NCBI RefSeq assembly: GCF_026017845.1
Contig: NZ_CP100416.1
Location: 4,559,615 to 4,623,614 of the forward strand
DNA length: 64,000 nucleotides
Direction of reading: 5' to 3'
Origin: Amycolatopsis mediterranei
GTDB taxonomy: Bacteria; Actinomycetota; Actinomycetes; Mycobacteriales; Pseudonocardiaceae
Under the pieces are notes generated by a model. The model made no database searches and had not been told where the DNA came from. It worked only from the letters and a program-made list of their open reading frames with translations. Made by a program: the position numbers and the translations under genes. Shown here piece after piece: positions 56,634 to 64,000 of this stretch. How positions within the stretch are numbered: position 1 is the stretch's first letter; each line of letters starts with the position of its first letter.

Positions 56634-56661
56634 CACAGCAAACGCACAGCGACCGCACAGC
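56634..56661 (+). promoter_or_regulatory. Triple CACAGC direct-repeat box upstream of the OmpR-type regulator
   Basis: CACAGC repeats at 56634, 56645 and 56656 with an exact 11-bp period, ending 33 bases before the regulator's ATG. Direct repeats spaced by one helical turn are the standard site for tandem OmpR/PhoB-family response regulators, so this probably mediates autoregulation. Confidence 0.75.
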
Positions 56662-56693
56662 GAACACCGACGCGTGGCCGGGAAGGTGGCACC

Positions 56694-57443
56694 ATGACCG
56701 CTATGAACGCCACGTCACCCGGCGCCGGCAAGGCCGACCTGCGCCGCGCCGACGGGAGTCCGGTGCGGGTCCTCGTCGTCGACGACGAGGCGACGCTGGC
56801 CGAGCTCGTCTCGATGGCCCTGCGGATGGAGGGCTGGGAAGTGCGCAGCGCGGGCGACGGCACCGAGGCCGTCCGGATCGCGCGCGAATTCCGCCCCGAC
56901 GCCGTCGTCCTCGACGTCATGCTCCCCGACTTCAGCGGCCTCGAGGTGCTGCGCCGGATGCGGTCCGAAGCGCCCCAGCTGCCGGTGCTGTTCCTGACGG
57001 CGAAGGACGCGGTCGAGGACCGGATCGCCGGGCTCACCGCCGGGGGCGACGACTACGTCACCAAGCCGTTCAGCCTCGAGGAGGTCGCGCTGCGGCTGCG
57101 CGCGCTGCTGCGCCGGGCGGGCGGGGTGACGGGGGCGAGCGGGTCGACGCTCGTCGTCGGCGACCTCACCCTGGACGAAGACAGCCGCGAGGTGCACCGC
57201 GGCGGCGACCTGGTGCCGCTGACCGCGACCGAGTTCGAGCTGCTGCGCTACCTCATGCGCAACCCGAAGCGGGTGCTGTCGAAGGCCCAGATCCTGGACC
57301 GCGTGTGGAGCTACGACTTCGGCGGCCAGGCCAACATCGTCGAGCTCTACATCTCCTACCTGCGCAAGAAGATCGACGCCGACCGCGAGCCGATGATCCA
57401 CACCATGCGGGGCGCCGGGTATGTCCTCAAGCCAGCAGGCTGA
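56694..57443 (+). CDS. OmpR/PhoB-family response regulator
   Basis: A 249-aa regulator. After a 22-residue head, the receiver has DD (30-31), phospho-acceptor Asp74 (VVLDVMLPD) and Lys in VTKPFSLEE. The winged-helix domain follows (about 150-245: PLTATEFELLRYLMRNPKRVLSKAQIL, YDFGGQANIVELYISYLRKKI). GGAAGGTGG precedes ATG 56694. It overlaps the kinase gene by 23 bases. It is the likely reader of the CACAGC repeats at its own, the divergent and the downstream glycosyltransferase promoters. Confidence 0.92.
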   Translation: MTAMNATSPGAGKADLRRADGSPVRVLVVDDEATLAELVSMALRMEGWEVRSAGDGTEAVRIAREFRPDAVVLDVMLPDFSGLEVLRRMRSEAPQLPVLFLTAKDAVEDRIAGLTAGGDDYVTKPFSLEEVALRLRALLRRAGGVTGASGSTLVVGDLTLDEDSREVHRGGDLVPLTATEFELLRYLMRNPKRVLSKAQILDRVWSYDFGGQANIVELYISYLRKKIDADREPMIHTMRGAGYVLKPAG

Positions 57444-58932
57444 ACCGGAGCGCGTGCGCCGGCCGTGGTCGCTGCGACGGCGGCTGATCGTCCAGCTCGC
57501 CGCGCTGCTCGCCCTGGTGTGCCTGGTCGTCGGCGTGGTCACGGAGTTCGCGCTGAGCGAGTTCCTCGTCGGCCAGCAGGACAAGCGGCTGGCCGCGGCG
57601 AGCGACCGCGCCGCGCACGCCGGGGACCGCCCGCCGCCGTGGACCTACGGCGAAGCGCCACCACCGGACCCGCTGCGGGTGCTCGGCCAGGGCGAGGGCA
57701 CGCTCGCCGTGGTCCAGGTGCGGCCGGGCGCCTCCCCCGACGCCGGGGTGCTCGACTCGAGCGTGGTCGGGGTGTCGAGGCGCAAGGCGCCGTTCAAGGG
57801 CATCTCGAAGGAGCAGACGCGGGCCCTGCTCGCACTGCCGTCGGACGGGAAGCAGCGCAGCATCGACCTCGGCGGCAGTCTCGGCGAGTACCGCGTCGTC
57901 TCGACGACGTCGCCCCGCGGGGACAAGACCGTCATCGGCCTGCCGCTGAAGGACGTCAACGAGACGCTCTGGCAGCTCGGGTTCATCCTCGGCGGGGTCG
58001 CGCTCGCCGGGATCCTGGTGGCGGGTGCGGTCGGCGCGGCGACGATCCGGCGCACGATGCAGCCGCTCGACCGGCTGGCCGCGACCGCGACGCGCGTCTC
58101 CGAGCTGCCACTGGACCGCGGCGAAGTGGCGCTGTCCGAACGCGTCCCGGAGGCCGACACCGACCCGAACACCGAGGTCGGCAAGGTCGGCTCGGCGCTG
58201 AACCGGATGCTGCAGCACGTCGCGAACGCGCTGACCGCGCGGCACGCGAGCGAGAACCGCGTCCGCCAGTTCGTCGCGGACGCGAGCCACGAACTCCGGA
58301 CGCCGCTGGCGGCGATCCGCGGTTACGCCGAGCTGACCCGCCGCGGCGGCGAGCAGGTGCCCCCGGACGTCGCGTTCGCGATGAGCCGCGTCGAGTCCGA
58401 GTCACGCCGGATGACGACGCTGGTGGAGGACCTGCTGCTGCTCGCCCGGCTGGATTCCGGCCGCCCGGTGGTGCACGAGTGGGTGGACCTGTGCCGACTG
58501 GTGGCCGACGCGGTCGCGGACGCGCACGTCGCGGGCCCGGACCACAAGTGGCTGATGGACGTCCCCGGCGAACCGATCGGCGTCCGCGGCGACGCGGGCC
58601 AGCTGCACCAGGTGGTGATCAACGTCCTGGCCAACGCGCGCACGCACACACCACCGGGCACGACGGTGACGACCACACTGTCCACATCAGACGGAATGGT
58701 CCGGCTCCGGGTGGCCGACGACGGCCCGGGCATCCCGCCGGAAATCCTCCCGGACATCTTCGAGCGCTTCGCCCGCGGCGACAATTCACGATCCCGCGCG
58801 GCGGGCAGCACGGGGCTCGGGCTGGCGATCGTGGCCGCGGTGGTGGCGGCGCACGGCGGGCGCGTCGGGGTGCAGAGCCGCCCGGGACGCACGGAGTTCG
58901 AGATCACCTTCCGGGCGGCGGCACCGCAGTGA
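57421..58932 (+). CDS. Sensor histidine kinase (HAMP-HisKA-HATPase)
   Basis: A 503-aa membrane kinase paired with the overlapping OmpR-type regulator. It has transmembrane helix 1 (about 23-48), an outer sensor domain (50-180), helix 2 (about 183-208), HAMP (208-280), the phospho-His in DASHELRTPLAAIRG (His290) and the ATPase domain with the N box VINVLANARTHTPPG, DDGPGIPPE and GSTGLGLAIVAAV. ATG 57421 lies inside the regulator gene; a later GTG near 57453 is possible but leaves less room for a ribosome-binding site. The signal is unknown. Confidence 0.9.
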   Translation: MSSSQQAEPERVRRPWSLRRRLIVQLAALLALVCLVVGVVTEFALSEFLVGQQDKRLAAASDRAAHAGDRPPPWTYGEAPPPDPLRVLGQGEGTLAVVQVRPGASPDAGVLDSSVVGVSRRKAPFKGISKEQTRALLALPSDGKQRSIDLGGSLGEYRVVSTTSPRGDKTVIGLPLKDVNETLWQLGFILGGVALAGILVAGAVGAATIRRTMQPLDRLAATATRVSELPLDRGEVALSERVPEADTDPNTEVGKVGSALNRMLQHVANALTARHASENRVRQFVADASHELRTPLAAIRGYAELTRRGGEQVPPDVAFAMSRVESESRRMTTLVEDLLLLARLDSGRPVVHEWVDLCRLVADAVADAHVAGPDHKWLMDVPGEPIGVRGDAGQLHQVVINVLANARTHTPPGTTVTTTLSTSDGMVRLRVADDGPGIPPEILPDIFERFARGDNSRSRAAGSTGLGLAIVAAVVAAHGGRVGVQSRPGRTEFEITFRAAAPQ

Positions 58933-58952
58933 GCACCCGTCCGGGGCCGATG

Positions 58953-58991
58953 CACAGCTGACGCACAGCTTGGCCACAAGTTCACCACATG
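58953..58991 (+). promoter_or_regulatory. CACAGC direct-repeat box upstream of the glycosyltransferase
   Basis: CACAGC at 58953 and 58964, then CACAAG at 58975 and CACATG at 58986, all on an exact 11-bp period in the 81-base gap between the kinase stop and the glycosyltransferase start. Two perfect and two decayed units match the arrays at 56576-56592 and 56634-56661. Confidence 0.75.
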
Positions 58992-59013
58992 CGGCGCCGA
59001 CACGGTGAACGCC

Positions 59014-60918
59014 ATGACGACCACGCTGTCGGCGCCCGAACACGCCCAGCCCCAGCCGCCCGCTCCCGCCCGAAAACCGCGGTGGGTCAGGCCTTCCGTG
59101 GCCGCGCTGCTGGCCGGCACCGCGCTGCTCTACCTGTGGGACCTGGCGAAAACCGGCTGGGCCAACGACTTCTACGCGATGGCCGCGCAGGCCGGGACGT
59201 GGAGCTGGAAGGCGCTGTTCTTCGGATCGCTCGATCCGGGCAACGTCGTCACCGTCGACAAACCGCCGTTCTCGCTGTGGATCATGGGGCTGTCCGGCCG
59301 GCTCTTCGGGTTCTCCAGCTGGAGCCTGCTGGTGCCGAACGCGCTCGCCGGGGTGGCGTCCGTCGGCCTGCTCTACCTCGCCGTGCGGCGGCTGTCCGGG
59401 CCGGGGGCCGGGCTGCTGGCCGGGGCCGGGCTCGCGCTGACGCCGGTCGCCGCACTCATGTTCCGCTACGACAACCCCGATGCCTTCCTCGTGCTGCTAC
59501 TGGTCGCCGGGGCCTACTGCGTGGTGCGGGCGCTGGAACACGCGAGCACGAAGTGGCTGCTGCTCGCCGGGGTGGCGATCGGCTTCGGGTTCCTCGACAA
59601 GATGCTGCAGGCCTTCCTCGTGCTGCCCGCGTTCGTGCTGGTCTACGCCGTCGCGGCGCCGACATCGCTCGGCCGCCGGATCGGCCGGCTGTTCGCCGCG
59701 GCGGGCGCGGTGCTCGTCTCCGCCGGCTGGTGGATCGCGGCCGTCGCGCTCTGGCCGGTCGCGGACCGGCCCTACATCAGCGGCTCGACCGACAACTCCG
59801 TGCTGGAACTGGCCTTCGGCTACAACGGGCTCGGCCGGATCTTCGGCGAAGGGCGCGGCGGCCGGGCGGTCACCCCGCCCGCCGGGATCGAGCTGCCCGC
59901 CGGAGGGGAGCTGCCCGGCGGCGGCCGCGGGTTCGGTGGCGGCTTCGGCGGCCAGGCCGGCCTGACCCGGCTGTTCGGCGGCGAGTTCGGCGGCGAGGCG
60001 TCGTGGCTGCTGCCGGCCGCCGTCATCGGGCTGGTCGCCGGCCTGTGGTTCACCCGCCGCGCGCCGCGCACCGACCGCACGCGGGCGGCGCTGCTGCTGT
60101 GGGGCGGCTGGCTGGTGGTCACCGCGCTGGTGTTCAGCTACATGAGCGGCATCATCCACCCGTACTACACGGTCGCCCTGGCCCCCGGGATCGTCGCCAC
60201 GCTGGCGATTTCCACGCGCGAGCTCTGGCGGGGCCGGGCGAACTTCGCGGCTCGCGCGGTGCTCGCCGTCATGCTCGCGGTGACGGCGGTCTGGGCGTTC
60301 GTCCTCCTCGCGCGGACACCGGACTGGCAGCCGTGGGTCCGCTACGCGCTCCTCGGCTCCGGCGCGGCCGCCGTCGGAGGCCTGCTCTTCGGCGCCGACC
60401 GCGTCCGGCGGCTCGGCCCGGTCGTGGCCGTGCTCGGCCTGTGCGGCGCGCTGCTCGGGACGACGTCCTTCACGCTGGCGACGGCCGCGACCGCGCACGC
60501 CGGCGGGACGCCGTCGTCCGGGCCGTCCGTCGCGAGTGGACGCGGCTTCGGCGGCGGCGCGCGCGGCTTCGGTGCGGGGGAGACCGACTCCGCGGTGATC
60601 GACCTGCTGAAGGGCACGACGACGAAGTGGGCCGCGGCGCAGAGCGGCGCGATGCAGTCGGCGGGCCTGGCACTGGCGAGCGGACGGCCGGTGCTCGCGA
60701 TCGGCGGCTTCAGCGGCAGCGACCCGGCGCCGACGCTGCAGCAGTTCCGGCAGTACGTCGCCGACGGCGACATCCGCTACTTCGTCGCCGGTGGCCGCGG
60801 CGGCTTCGGCGGCGGCCGCGGGACCGCCGGGGAGATCCAGGCCTGGGTGGAGCAGAACTTCGCGCCGCTCACGGTGGGCGGCACGACCGTTTACGACCTG
60901 ACTAAATCTGTCGATTGA
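59014..60918 (+). CDS. ArnT/PMT-like membrane glycosyltransferase (GT39/GT83 type)
   Basis: A 634-aa polytopic enzyme with about 12 hydrophobic segments. The first outer loop contains the GT-C signature residues (NDFYAMAAQAGTWSW, DPGNVVTVDKPPFSLWIMG), and an FRYDNPDAFLVLLL motif follows. Such enzymes transfer sugars from polyprenyl-phosphate donors to lipids or proteins on the outer membrane face. Two Gly/Phe-rich low-complexity loops (about 290-315 and 505-520) and an outer C-terminal domain (VIDLLKGTTTKWAAAQSG, PVLAIGGFSGSDPAPT) are typical of the actinobacterial branch. GGTGA precedes ATG 59014. Probably controlled by the upstream two-component system. Confidence 0.85.
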   Translation: MTTTLSAPEHAQPQPPAPARKPRWVRPSVAALLAGTALLYLWDLAKTGWANDFYAMAAQAGTWSWKALFFGSLDPGNVVTVDKPPFSLWIMGLSGRLFGFSSWSLLVPNALAGVASVGLLYLAVRRLSGPGAGLLAGAGLALTPVAALMFRYDNPDAFLVLLLVAGAYCVVRALEHASTKWLLLAGVAIGFGFLDKMLQAFLVLPAFVLVYAVAAPTSLGRRIGRLFAAAGAVLVSAGWWIAAVALWPVADRPYISGSTDNSVLELAFGYNGLGRIFGEGRGGRAVTPPAGIELPAGGELPGGGRGFGGGFGGQAGLTRLFGGEFGGEASWLLPAAVIGLVAGLWFTRRAPRTDRTRAALLLWGGWLVVTALVFSYMSGIIHPYYTVALAPGIVATLAISTRELWRGRANFAARAVLAVMLAVTAVWAFVLLARTPDWQPWVRYALLGSGAAAVGGLLFGADRVRRLGPVVAVLGLCGALLGTTSFTLATAATAHAGGTPSSGPSVASGRGFGGGARGFGAGETDSAVIDLLKGTTTKWAAAQSGAMQSAGLALASGRPVLAIGGFSGSDPAPTLQQFRQYVADGDIRYFVAGGRGGFGGGRGTAGEIQAWVEQNFAPLTVGGTTVYDLTKSVD

Positions 60919-61044
60919 TCGAAATTCGCCGAACCCGAGCGAATTGTTTCGGGCGTGTTAACAGTCCGGGAATCATTCGGCGTAGCCCAGACCGGTGCGG
61001 TATCGGCAGATGCGGACAGGTGTTCGATTCCCGGGATGGCGGCA

Positions 61045-61075
61045 GGCGGATTCCGAACGACCGTTCGGATCCGCC
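61045..61075 (+). terminator. Terminator after the glycosyltransferase gene
   Basis: GGCGGAT-(T)-CCGAACG (61045-61059) pairs with CGTTCGG-ATCCGCC (61062-61075), a 14-bp stem with one bulged T, followed by TTCTC. It lies about 130 bases after the glycosyltransferase stop and should separate that operon from the ABC importer. Confidence 0.65.
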
Positions 61076-61314
61076 TTCTCGCTCTCGGTGATGATCTCGG
61101 CACTCCGCGCCGCCGCTGTAACGACAAGGGGTGATCGGCCGTGCAGTTGCACGCGATCACCGCACGCGCACGCGGCTGAATTGACCGGGCGGCCGACAGA
61201 AACAGCCGCAAAGTTGATCTTGAAACCTGCGAATCCGCGCTGGTTAGCCCACCTGGCGGTCACTCGTTCGGCTGAACTGGCGGACGTTGTGGGGATCTTG
61301 TGCTACTCGCTAGG

Positions 61315-61396
61315 CTCTCCGCCGGGAGAGGGACAGGGGTGGCTGATCCGGCGCGTTGAGGGCCGGGAATTCACTGAGCGTAGGTGCTCCCTGTCC
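61315..61396 (+). promoter_or_regulatory. Structured leader candidate upstream of the NitT/TauT-type importer
   Basis: The 650-bp gap 60919-61571 has no gene I trust. Within it, adjacent elements can fold: hairpin CTCTCC/GGAGAG (61315-61330), then an outer stem GGACAGGG/CCCTGTCC (61331-61338 with 61389-61396) enclosing hairpins CCGGC/GCCGG (61348-61366) and GAGC/GCTC (61376-61389). This three-way-junction shape lies 175 bases before the binding-protein start. It does not match the guanidine-I (ykkC), TPP, cobalamin or SAM consensus as I know them. It may be a riboswitch-like leader or chance GC pairing. Confidence 0.4.
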
Positions 61397-61571
61397 GCGT
61401 TCTCTCGCGATGACCCGATCAGGTGCGGCCGGAAGTGAGCAGCGATGACCGTGCGCGGTAGCGCAGCTCGACGAGATCCCCCTCCCCGTTGTCACCACCT
61501 GTAGCCCCGAGCACCGCAATTCCTCCTTTGGTACGGCACCACTCCACTTCCCCCGCAACTTGGAGTTCGTT

Positions 61572-62585
61572 GTGATTTCCCGTCCTCGCCCCCGTCTGCT
61601 GACGGTGCTCCTGACTTTGCTGACCCTCGCCGGGGCCACCGCGCTTTCGGGGTGCAGCGACAGCTCCGCCTCCGGCAGCGGCAGCAAGATCACCATCGGA
61701 TTCAGCGCCTGGCCGGGCTGGTTCCCCTGGCAGGTGGCGCAGGAACAGGGCCTGTTCACCAAGAACGGCGTCAACGTCGACCTCAAGTACTTCGACAACT
61801 ACACCGACAGCATCAACGCGCTCTCCAGCGGCGCCATCGACGCCAACAGCCAGACCCTCAACGACACCCTGTCGTCGGTCTCCGGCGGCGCCAAGCTGTC
61901 GATCGTGCTGGTGAACGACAACTCCACCGGCAACGACAAGATCATCGCCCGGGACGGCATCACCAGCATCGCCGACCTCAAGGGCAAGAAGGTCGCCGTC
62001 GAGCAGGGCGCGGTCGACCACTACCTGCTGCTGCTCGCGCTGCAGTCGGCGAACCTGACCGAAAAGGACATCCAGCTCGTCAACCTCCCGACCGACGCCG
62101 CCGCGGCCGCGTTCAAGAGCGGCCAGGTCGACGCGGTCGCCGCGTTCGCGCCGTTCACCTCGACGGCGCTGGAGCGCGCGGGCAGCCGCGGGATCTCCTC
62201 GTCGGCGGAGTTCCCGGGCGCGATCCCGGACCACCTCGTCACGTCGCAGAAGCTGGTCAAGGACCACCCGAAGGACGTCCAGGCGCTGGTCAACACCTGG
62301 TTCGAGACGCTGACCTGGATCAAGAACAACAAGGACGCGGCCGTCAAGATCATGGCCAAGCGCGGTGGCGTCTCCGAGGCCGACTACAAGTCCTACGACG
62401 CAGGCACCACGATCTTCACGCGGCAGCAGAACATCGACGCGTTCACCCCGGGTGTCACCGCGCAGCACCTCGACTTCCAGGCGAACAAGATCATCGACTT
62501 CATCGTCGGCACCGGTCTCGCCCAGCAGCGGCCCTCGCTCGACGGCCTGTTCGACGACCAGTTCGTGAAGGCCGCCCCCCAGTGA
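61572..62585 (+). CDS. NitT/TauT-type ABC solute-binding lipoprotein
   Basis: A 337-aa periplasmic-type binding protein of the NMT1/SsuA fold. The lipobox is LSGC (Cys28). The mature start IGFSAWPGWFPWQVAQEQGLF, then DANSQTLNDTLSS and VAVEQGAVDHYLLLLALQ, define the ligand cleft. Relatives carry taurine, sulfonates, nitrate, thiamine precursors or guanidine-type compounds; the FSAWPGW subgroup is in my memory linked to nitrogen-rich small molecules, which is tentative. GTG 61572 follows GGAG; TTG 61560 would be an earlier alternative. First gene of the importer operon. Confidence 0.85.
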   Translation: MISRPRPRLLTVLLTLLTLAGATALSGCSDSSASGSGSKITIGFSAWPGWFPWQVAQEQGLFTKNGVNVDLKYFDNYTDSINALSSGAIDANSQTLNDTLSSVSGGAKLSIVLVNDNSTGNDKIIARDGITSIADLKGKKVAVEQGAVDHYLLLLALQSANLTEKDIQLVNLPTDAAAAAFKSGQVDAVAAFAPFTSTALERAGSRGISSSAEFPGAIPDHLVTSQKLVKDHPKDVQALVNTWFETLTWIKNNKDAAVKIMAKRGGVSEADYKSYDAGTTIFTRQQNIDAFTPGVTAQHLDFQANKIIDFIVGTGLAQQRPSLDGLFDDQFVKAAPQ

Positions 62586-63532
62586 CCGGTCCGACCCAGC
62601 GCACCACCCCGGCGAGCACGGCCGAGGCGCGGGCCGCCGAGGCACAGGAGGCGGAACAGCGGCTCGCCGAGCAGCAGGAGGCCGGCCGGGCGGGCGGTGG
62701 GCGACCGGACTGGTCGCCGCTGCCCCGCCGGGCCGGGCTGAAGCCGTCCGCTTCGCCGCTTTTCTCCTTGCGCGCGCCCATTTCCGCGGCGTCCCGCTGG
62801 ACGCTCGCGGTGCTGTCGTTCGCCGTCCCGTTCCTGGCGTGGGTCGTGCTGAGCGTCAGCGGGGCCGTCGATGCGACGTTCCTGCCGTCCCCGGCCGCGG
62901 TGCTCAAGGCCGGGATCGACATGGCGAGCACCGGCGAGCTCTTCGACGACCTCTGGACGACCACCCAGCGGGTGCTCGAAGGCTTCGGCCTCGCCGTGCT
63001 CGTCTCCGTGCCGCTCGGCATCCTGATGGGCTCCTTCACCGCCGGGCAGGCGTTCTTCGAGCCGCTGATCGGGCTGCTGCGCTACCTGCCGGCGAGCGCG
63101 TTCATCCCGCTGCTGATCATCTGGCTCGGCCTCGGCGAGCCGTCGAAGATCGCCATCCTCTTCATCGGCACGGTCTTCTTCAACACGCTGATGACCGCCG
63201 ACGTCGTCCGCGGCGTGCCGAACTCGCTCATCGACGTCTCCTACACGCTCGGCGCGCGCCGCGGCGAGGTGCTGCGCAAGATCGTCGTGCCGCATTCGCT
63301 GCCGGGCATGATCGACGCGATCCGGGTCAACGCGGCCGCGGCGTGGAACTTCGTGGTCGTCGCCGAGCTGATCAACTCCTCGGCGGGGCTCGGCTACCGG
63401 ATCGTCCGGGCCCAGCGGTTCCTGCAGACCGACAAGATCTTCGCGGTGCTCGTGGTCATCGGGATCGCCGGGCTCGCCATCGACGTCCTGCTGCGGCTGC
63501 TGCGCACGCGGGTCGGGAAGTGGGCGGCATGA
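62582..63532 (+). CDS. NitT/TauT-type ABC permease
   Basis: A 316-aa membrane protein. A 70-residue charged cytoplasmic extension (EARAAEAQEAEQRLAEQQEAG) precedes six hydrophobic segments; such an extension is unusual for this permease class (normally ~260 aa). The EAA loop reads DVSYTLGARRGEVLRKIVVPHSLPG (about residues 218-242). The GTG start overlaps the binding-protein stop (GTGA), and the TGA overlaps the ATPase ATG, so all three genes are coupled. Confidence 0.87.
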   Translation: MTGPTQRTTPASTAEARAAEAQEAEQRLAEQQEAGRAGGGRPDWSPLPRRAGLKPSASPLFSLRAPISAASRWTLAVLSFAVPFLAWVVLSVSGAVDATFLPSPAAVLKAGIDMASTGELFDDLWTTTQRVLEGFGLAVLVSVPLGILMGSFTAGQAFFEPLIGLLRYLPASAFIPLLIIWLGLGEPSKIAILFIGTVFFNTLMTADVVRGVPNSLIDVSYTLGARRGEVLRKIVVPHSLPGMIDAIRVNAAAAWNFVVVAELINSSAGLGYRIVRAQRFLQTDKIFAVLVVIGIAGLAIDVLLRLLRTRVGKWAA

Positions 63533-64000
63533 CGCTGGAACTGCGCAACGTCGCCAAGGACTACACCGTCCGCGGCAAGACCACGCGCGCGCTCGACGGC
63601 GTCGACCTCGAAGTGCTGCGCGGCGAGTTCGTCTGCGTCGTGGGCGCGAGCGGCTCGGGCAAGTCGACGCTGCTGTCGCTGGTGGCCGGGCTCAGCCGGC
63701 CGACCGAGGGCGAGATCGTGCTCGACGGCGTCCCCGTGACCGGACCCGGGCCCGACCGCGGGCTCGTCTTCCAGGCCGGCGCGCTCTACCCGTGGCGCAG
63801 CGTCGAGAAGAATGTCGCGTTCGGACTCGAGCTGCTCTCGCTCGACGCCGCCGAGCGCGCCAAGCGCATCGACTGGTACCTGGCCGAGACCGGGCTCGAC
63901 GGCGTGCGCAAGTCGCTGCCGAAGCAGCTTTCCGGCGGCCAGAAGCAGCGCGTCGCGATCGCGCGCGCCCTGGCGTGCGAACCGGAAGTTCTGCTGCTGG
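63529..64000 (+). CDS. NitT/TauT-type ABC ATPase (partial, runs off the window)
   Basis: The first 157 codons of the importer's ATPase. Walker A GASGSGKST (39-47), the Q-loop FQAGALYPWRSV and the signature LSGGQKQRVAIARAL are present; the window ends inside Walker B (EVLLL). ATG 63529 overlaps the permease TGA (ATGA). The rest of the gene and any catabolic genes that would identify the ligand lie outside. Confidence 0.88.
   Translation, partial: MTLELRNVAKDYTVRGKTTRALDGVDLEVLRGEFVCVVGASGSGKSTLLSLVAGLSRPTEGEIVLDGVPVTGPGPDRGLVFQAGALYPWRSVEKNVAFGLELLSLDAAERAKRIDWYLAETGLDGVRKSLPKQLSGGQKQRVAIARALACEPEVLLL

Noticed and set aside
61015..61045. tRNA-like T-arm sequence (TGTTCGATTCCCGG)
   Set aside because: No pairing acceptor, D or anticodon arm can be drawn around it; the apparent T stem does not pair.
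61308..61400. Guanidine-I (ykkC) riboswitch
   Set aside because: Only CTAGG fits; the conserved GGTCCGAGAG and ACACGG/AAAAGCCCGGGAG blocks are missing.

Overview
The window is chromosomal DNA from a high-GC actinomycete. Third codon positions are almost all G or C, GTG starts and GTGA/ATGA stop-start overlaps are common, and Tat and lipoprotein signals are frequent. An RGCVC-type mini-protein, a tRNA-deaminase-associated protein next to tadA, a DDN-type deazaflavin protein and EspC/WXG-like proteins point to Pseudonocardiaceae; Amycolatopsis is my best guess (inference). I see no phage, transposase, integrase or CRISPR array. Most of the window looks like ordinary chromosome with accessory metabolism.

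Layout. 0-10 kb: a RibD/DHFR-like reductase, a secreted GH127 glycosidase under a LacI-type operator, a homopolymer-rich disturbed stretch that truncates a DUF2339 membrane protein, small enzymes, a Tat-exported phosphoesterase and a HelD-type RNA polymerase recycling ATPase. 10-20 kb: Lrp regulator, lysA, fatty-acid desaturase with its RGCVC partner, then a GntR regulator plus DapA-like lyase facing a four-gene ABC importer, and a MerR regulator. 20-28 kb: an editing-less threonyl-tRNA synthetase paralogue preceded by what reads as a Thr-codon attenuator, a secreted phospholipase C, an M20 hydrolase, tadA and tRNA-Ser(CGA). 28-35.5 kb: NmrA-like protein, EspC-like pair, TauD dioxygenase, a CapA-like protein and a large secreted nuclease.

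35.6-42.2 kb holds two convergent, tightly overlapping arms that I read as one locus. The plus arm has an EspC-like protein, a WXG-like putative secreted protein, an unknown 189-aa protein and a YbaB-like protein. The minus arm has two small helical proteins, an FtsK/SpoIIIE-type ATPase and an unknown 135-aa protein. This resembles a stripped-down type VII-like locus without the usual membrane channel genes. It is followed by tRNA-Ser(GGA), a PP2C phosphatase, an orphan N-6 DNA methylase and a Ser/Thr kinase (42.7-46.3 kb).

46-55.6 kb: L,D-transpeptidase-like lipoprotein, a secreted sugar dehydrogenase carrying LGFP repeats, 3-hydroxyacyl-CoA dehydrogenase, a TetR/DDN-family pair with three operator-like palindromes, and a NarL-type two-component system. 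55.9-60.9 kb: an OmpR-type two-component system with a divergent membrane-anchored protein and a downstream ArnT-like glycosyltransferase; all three promoters carry the same CACAGC repeat with an 11-bp period, suggesting a small regulon. 61-64 kb: a NitT/TauT-type ABC importer with a foldable leader RNA; its ATPase runs off the end of the window.
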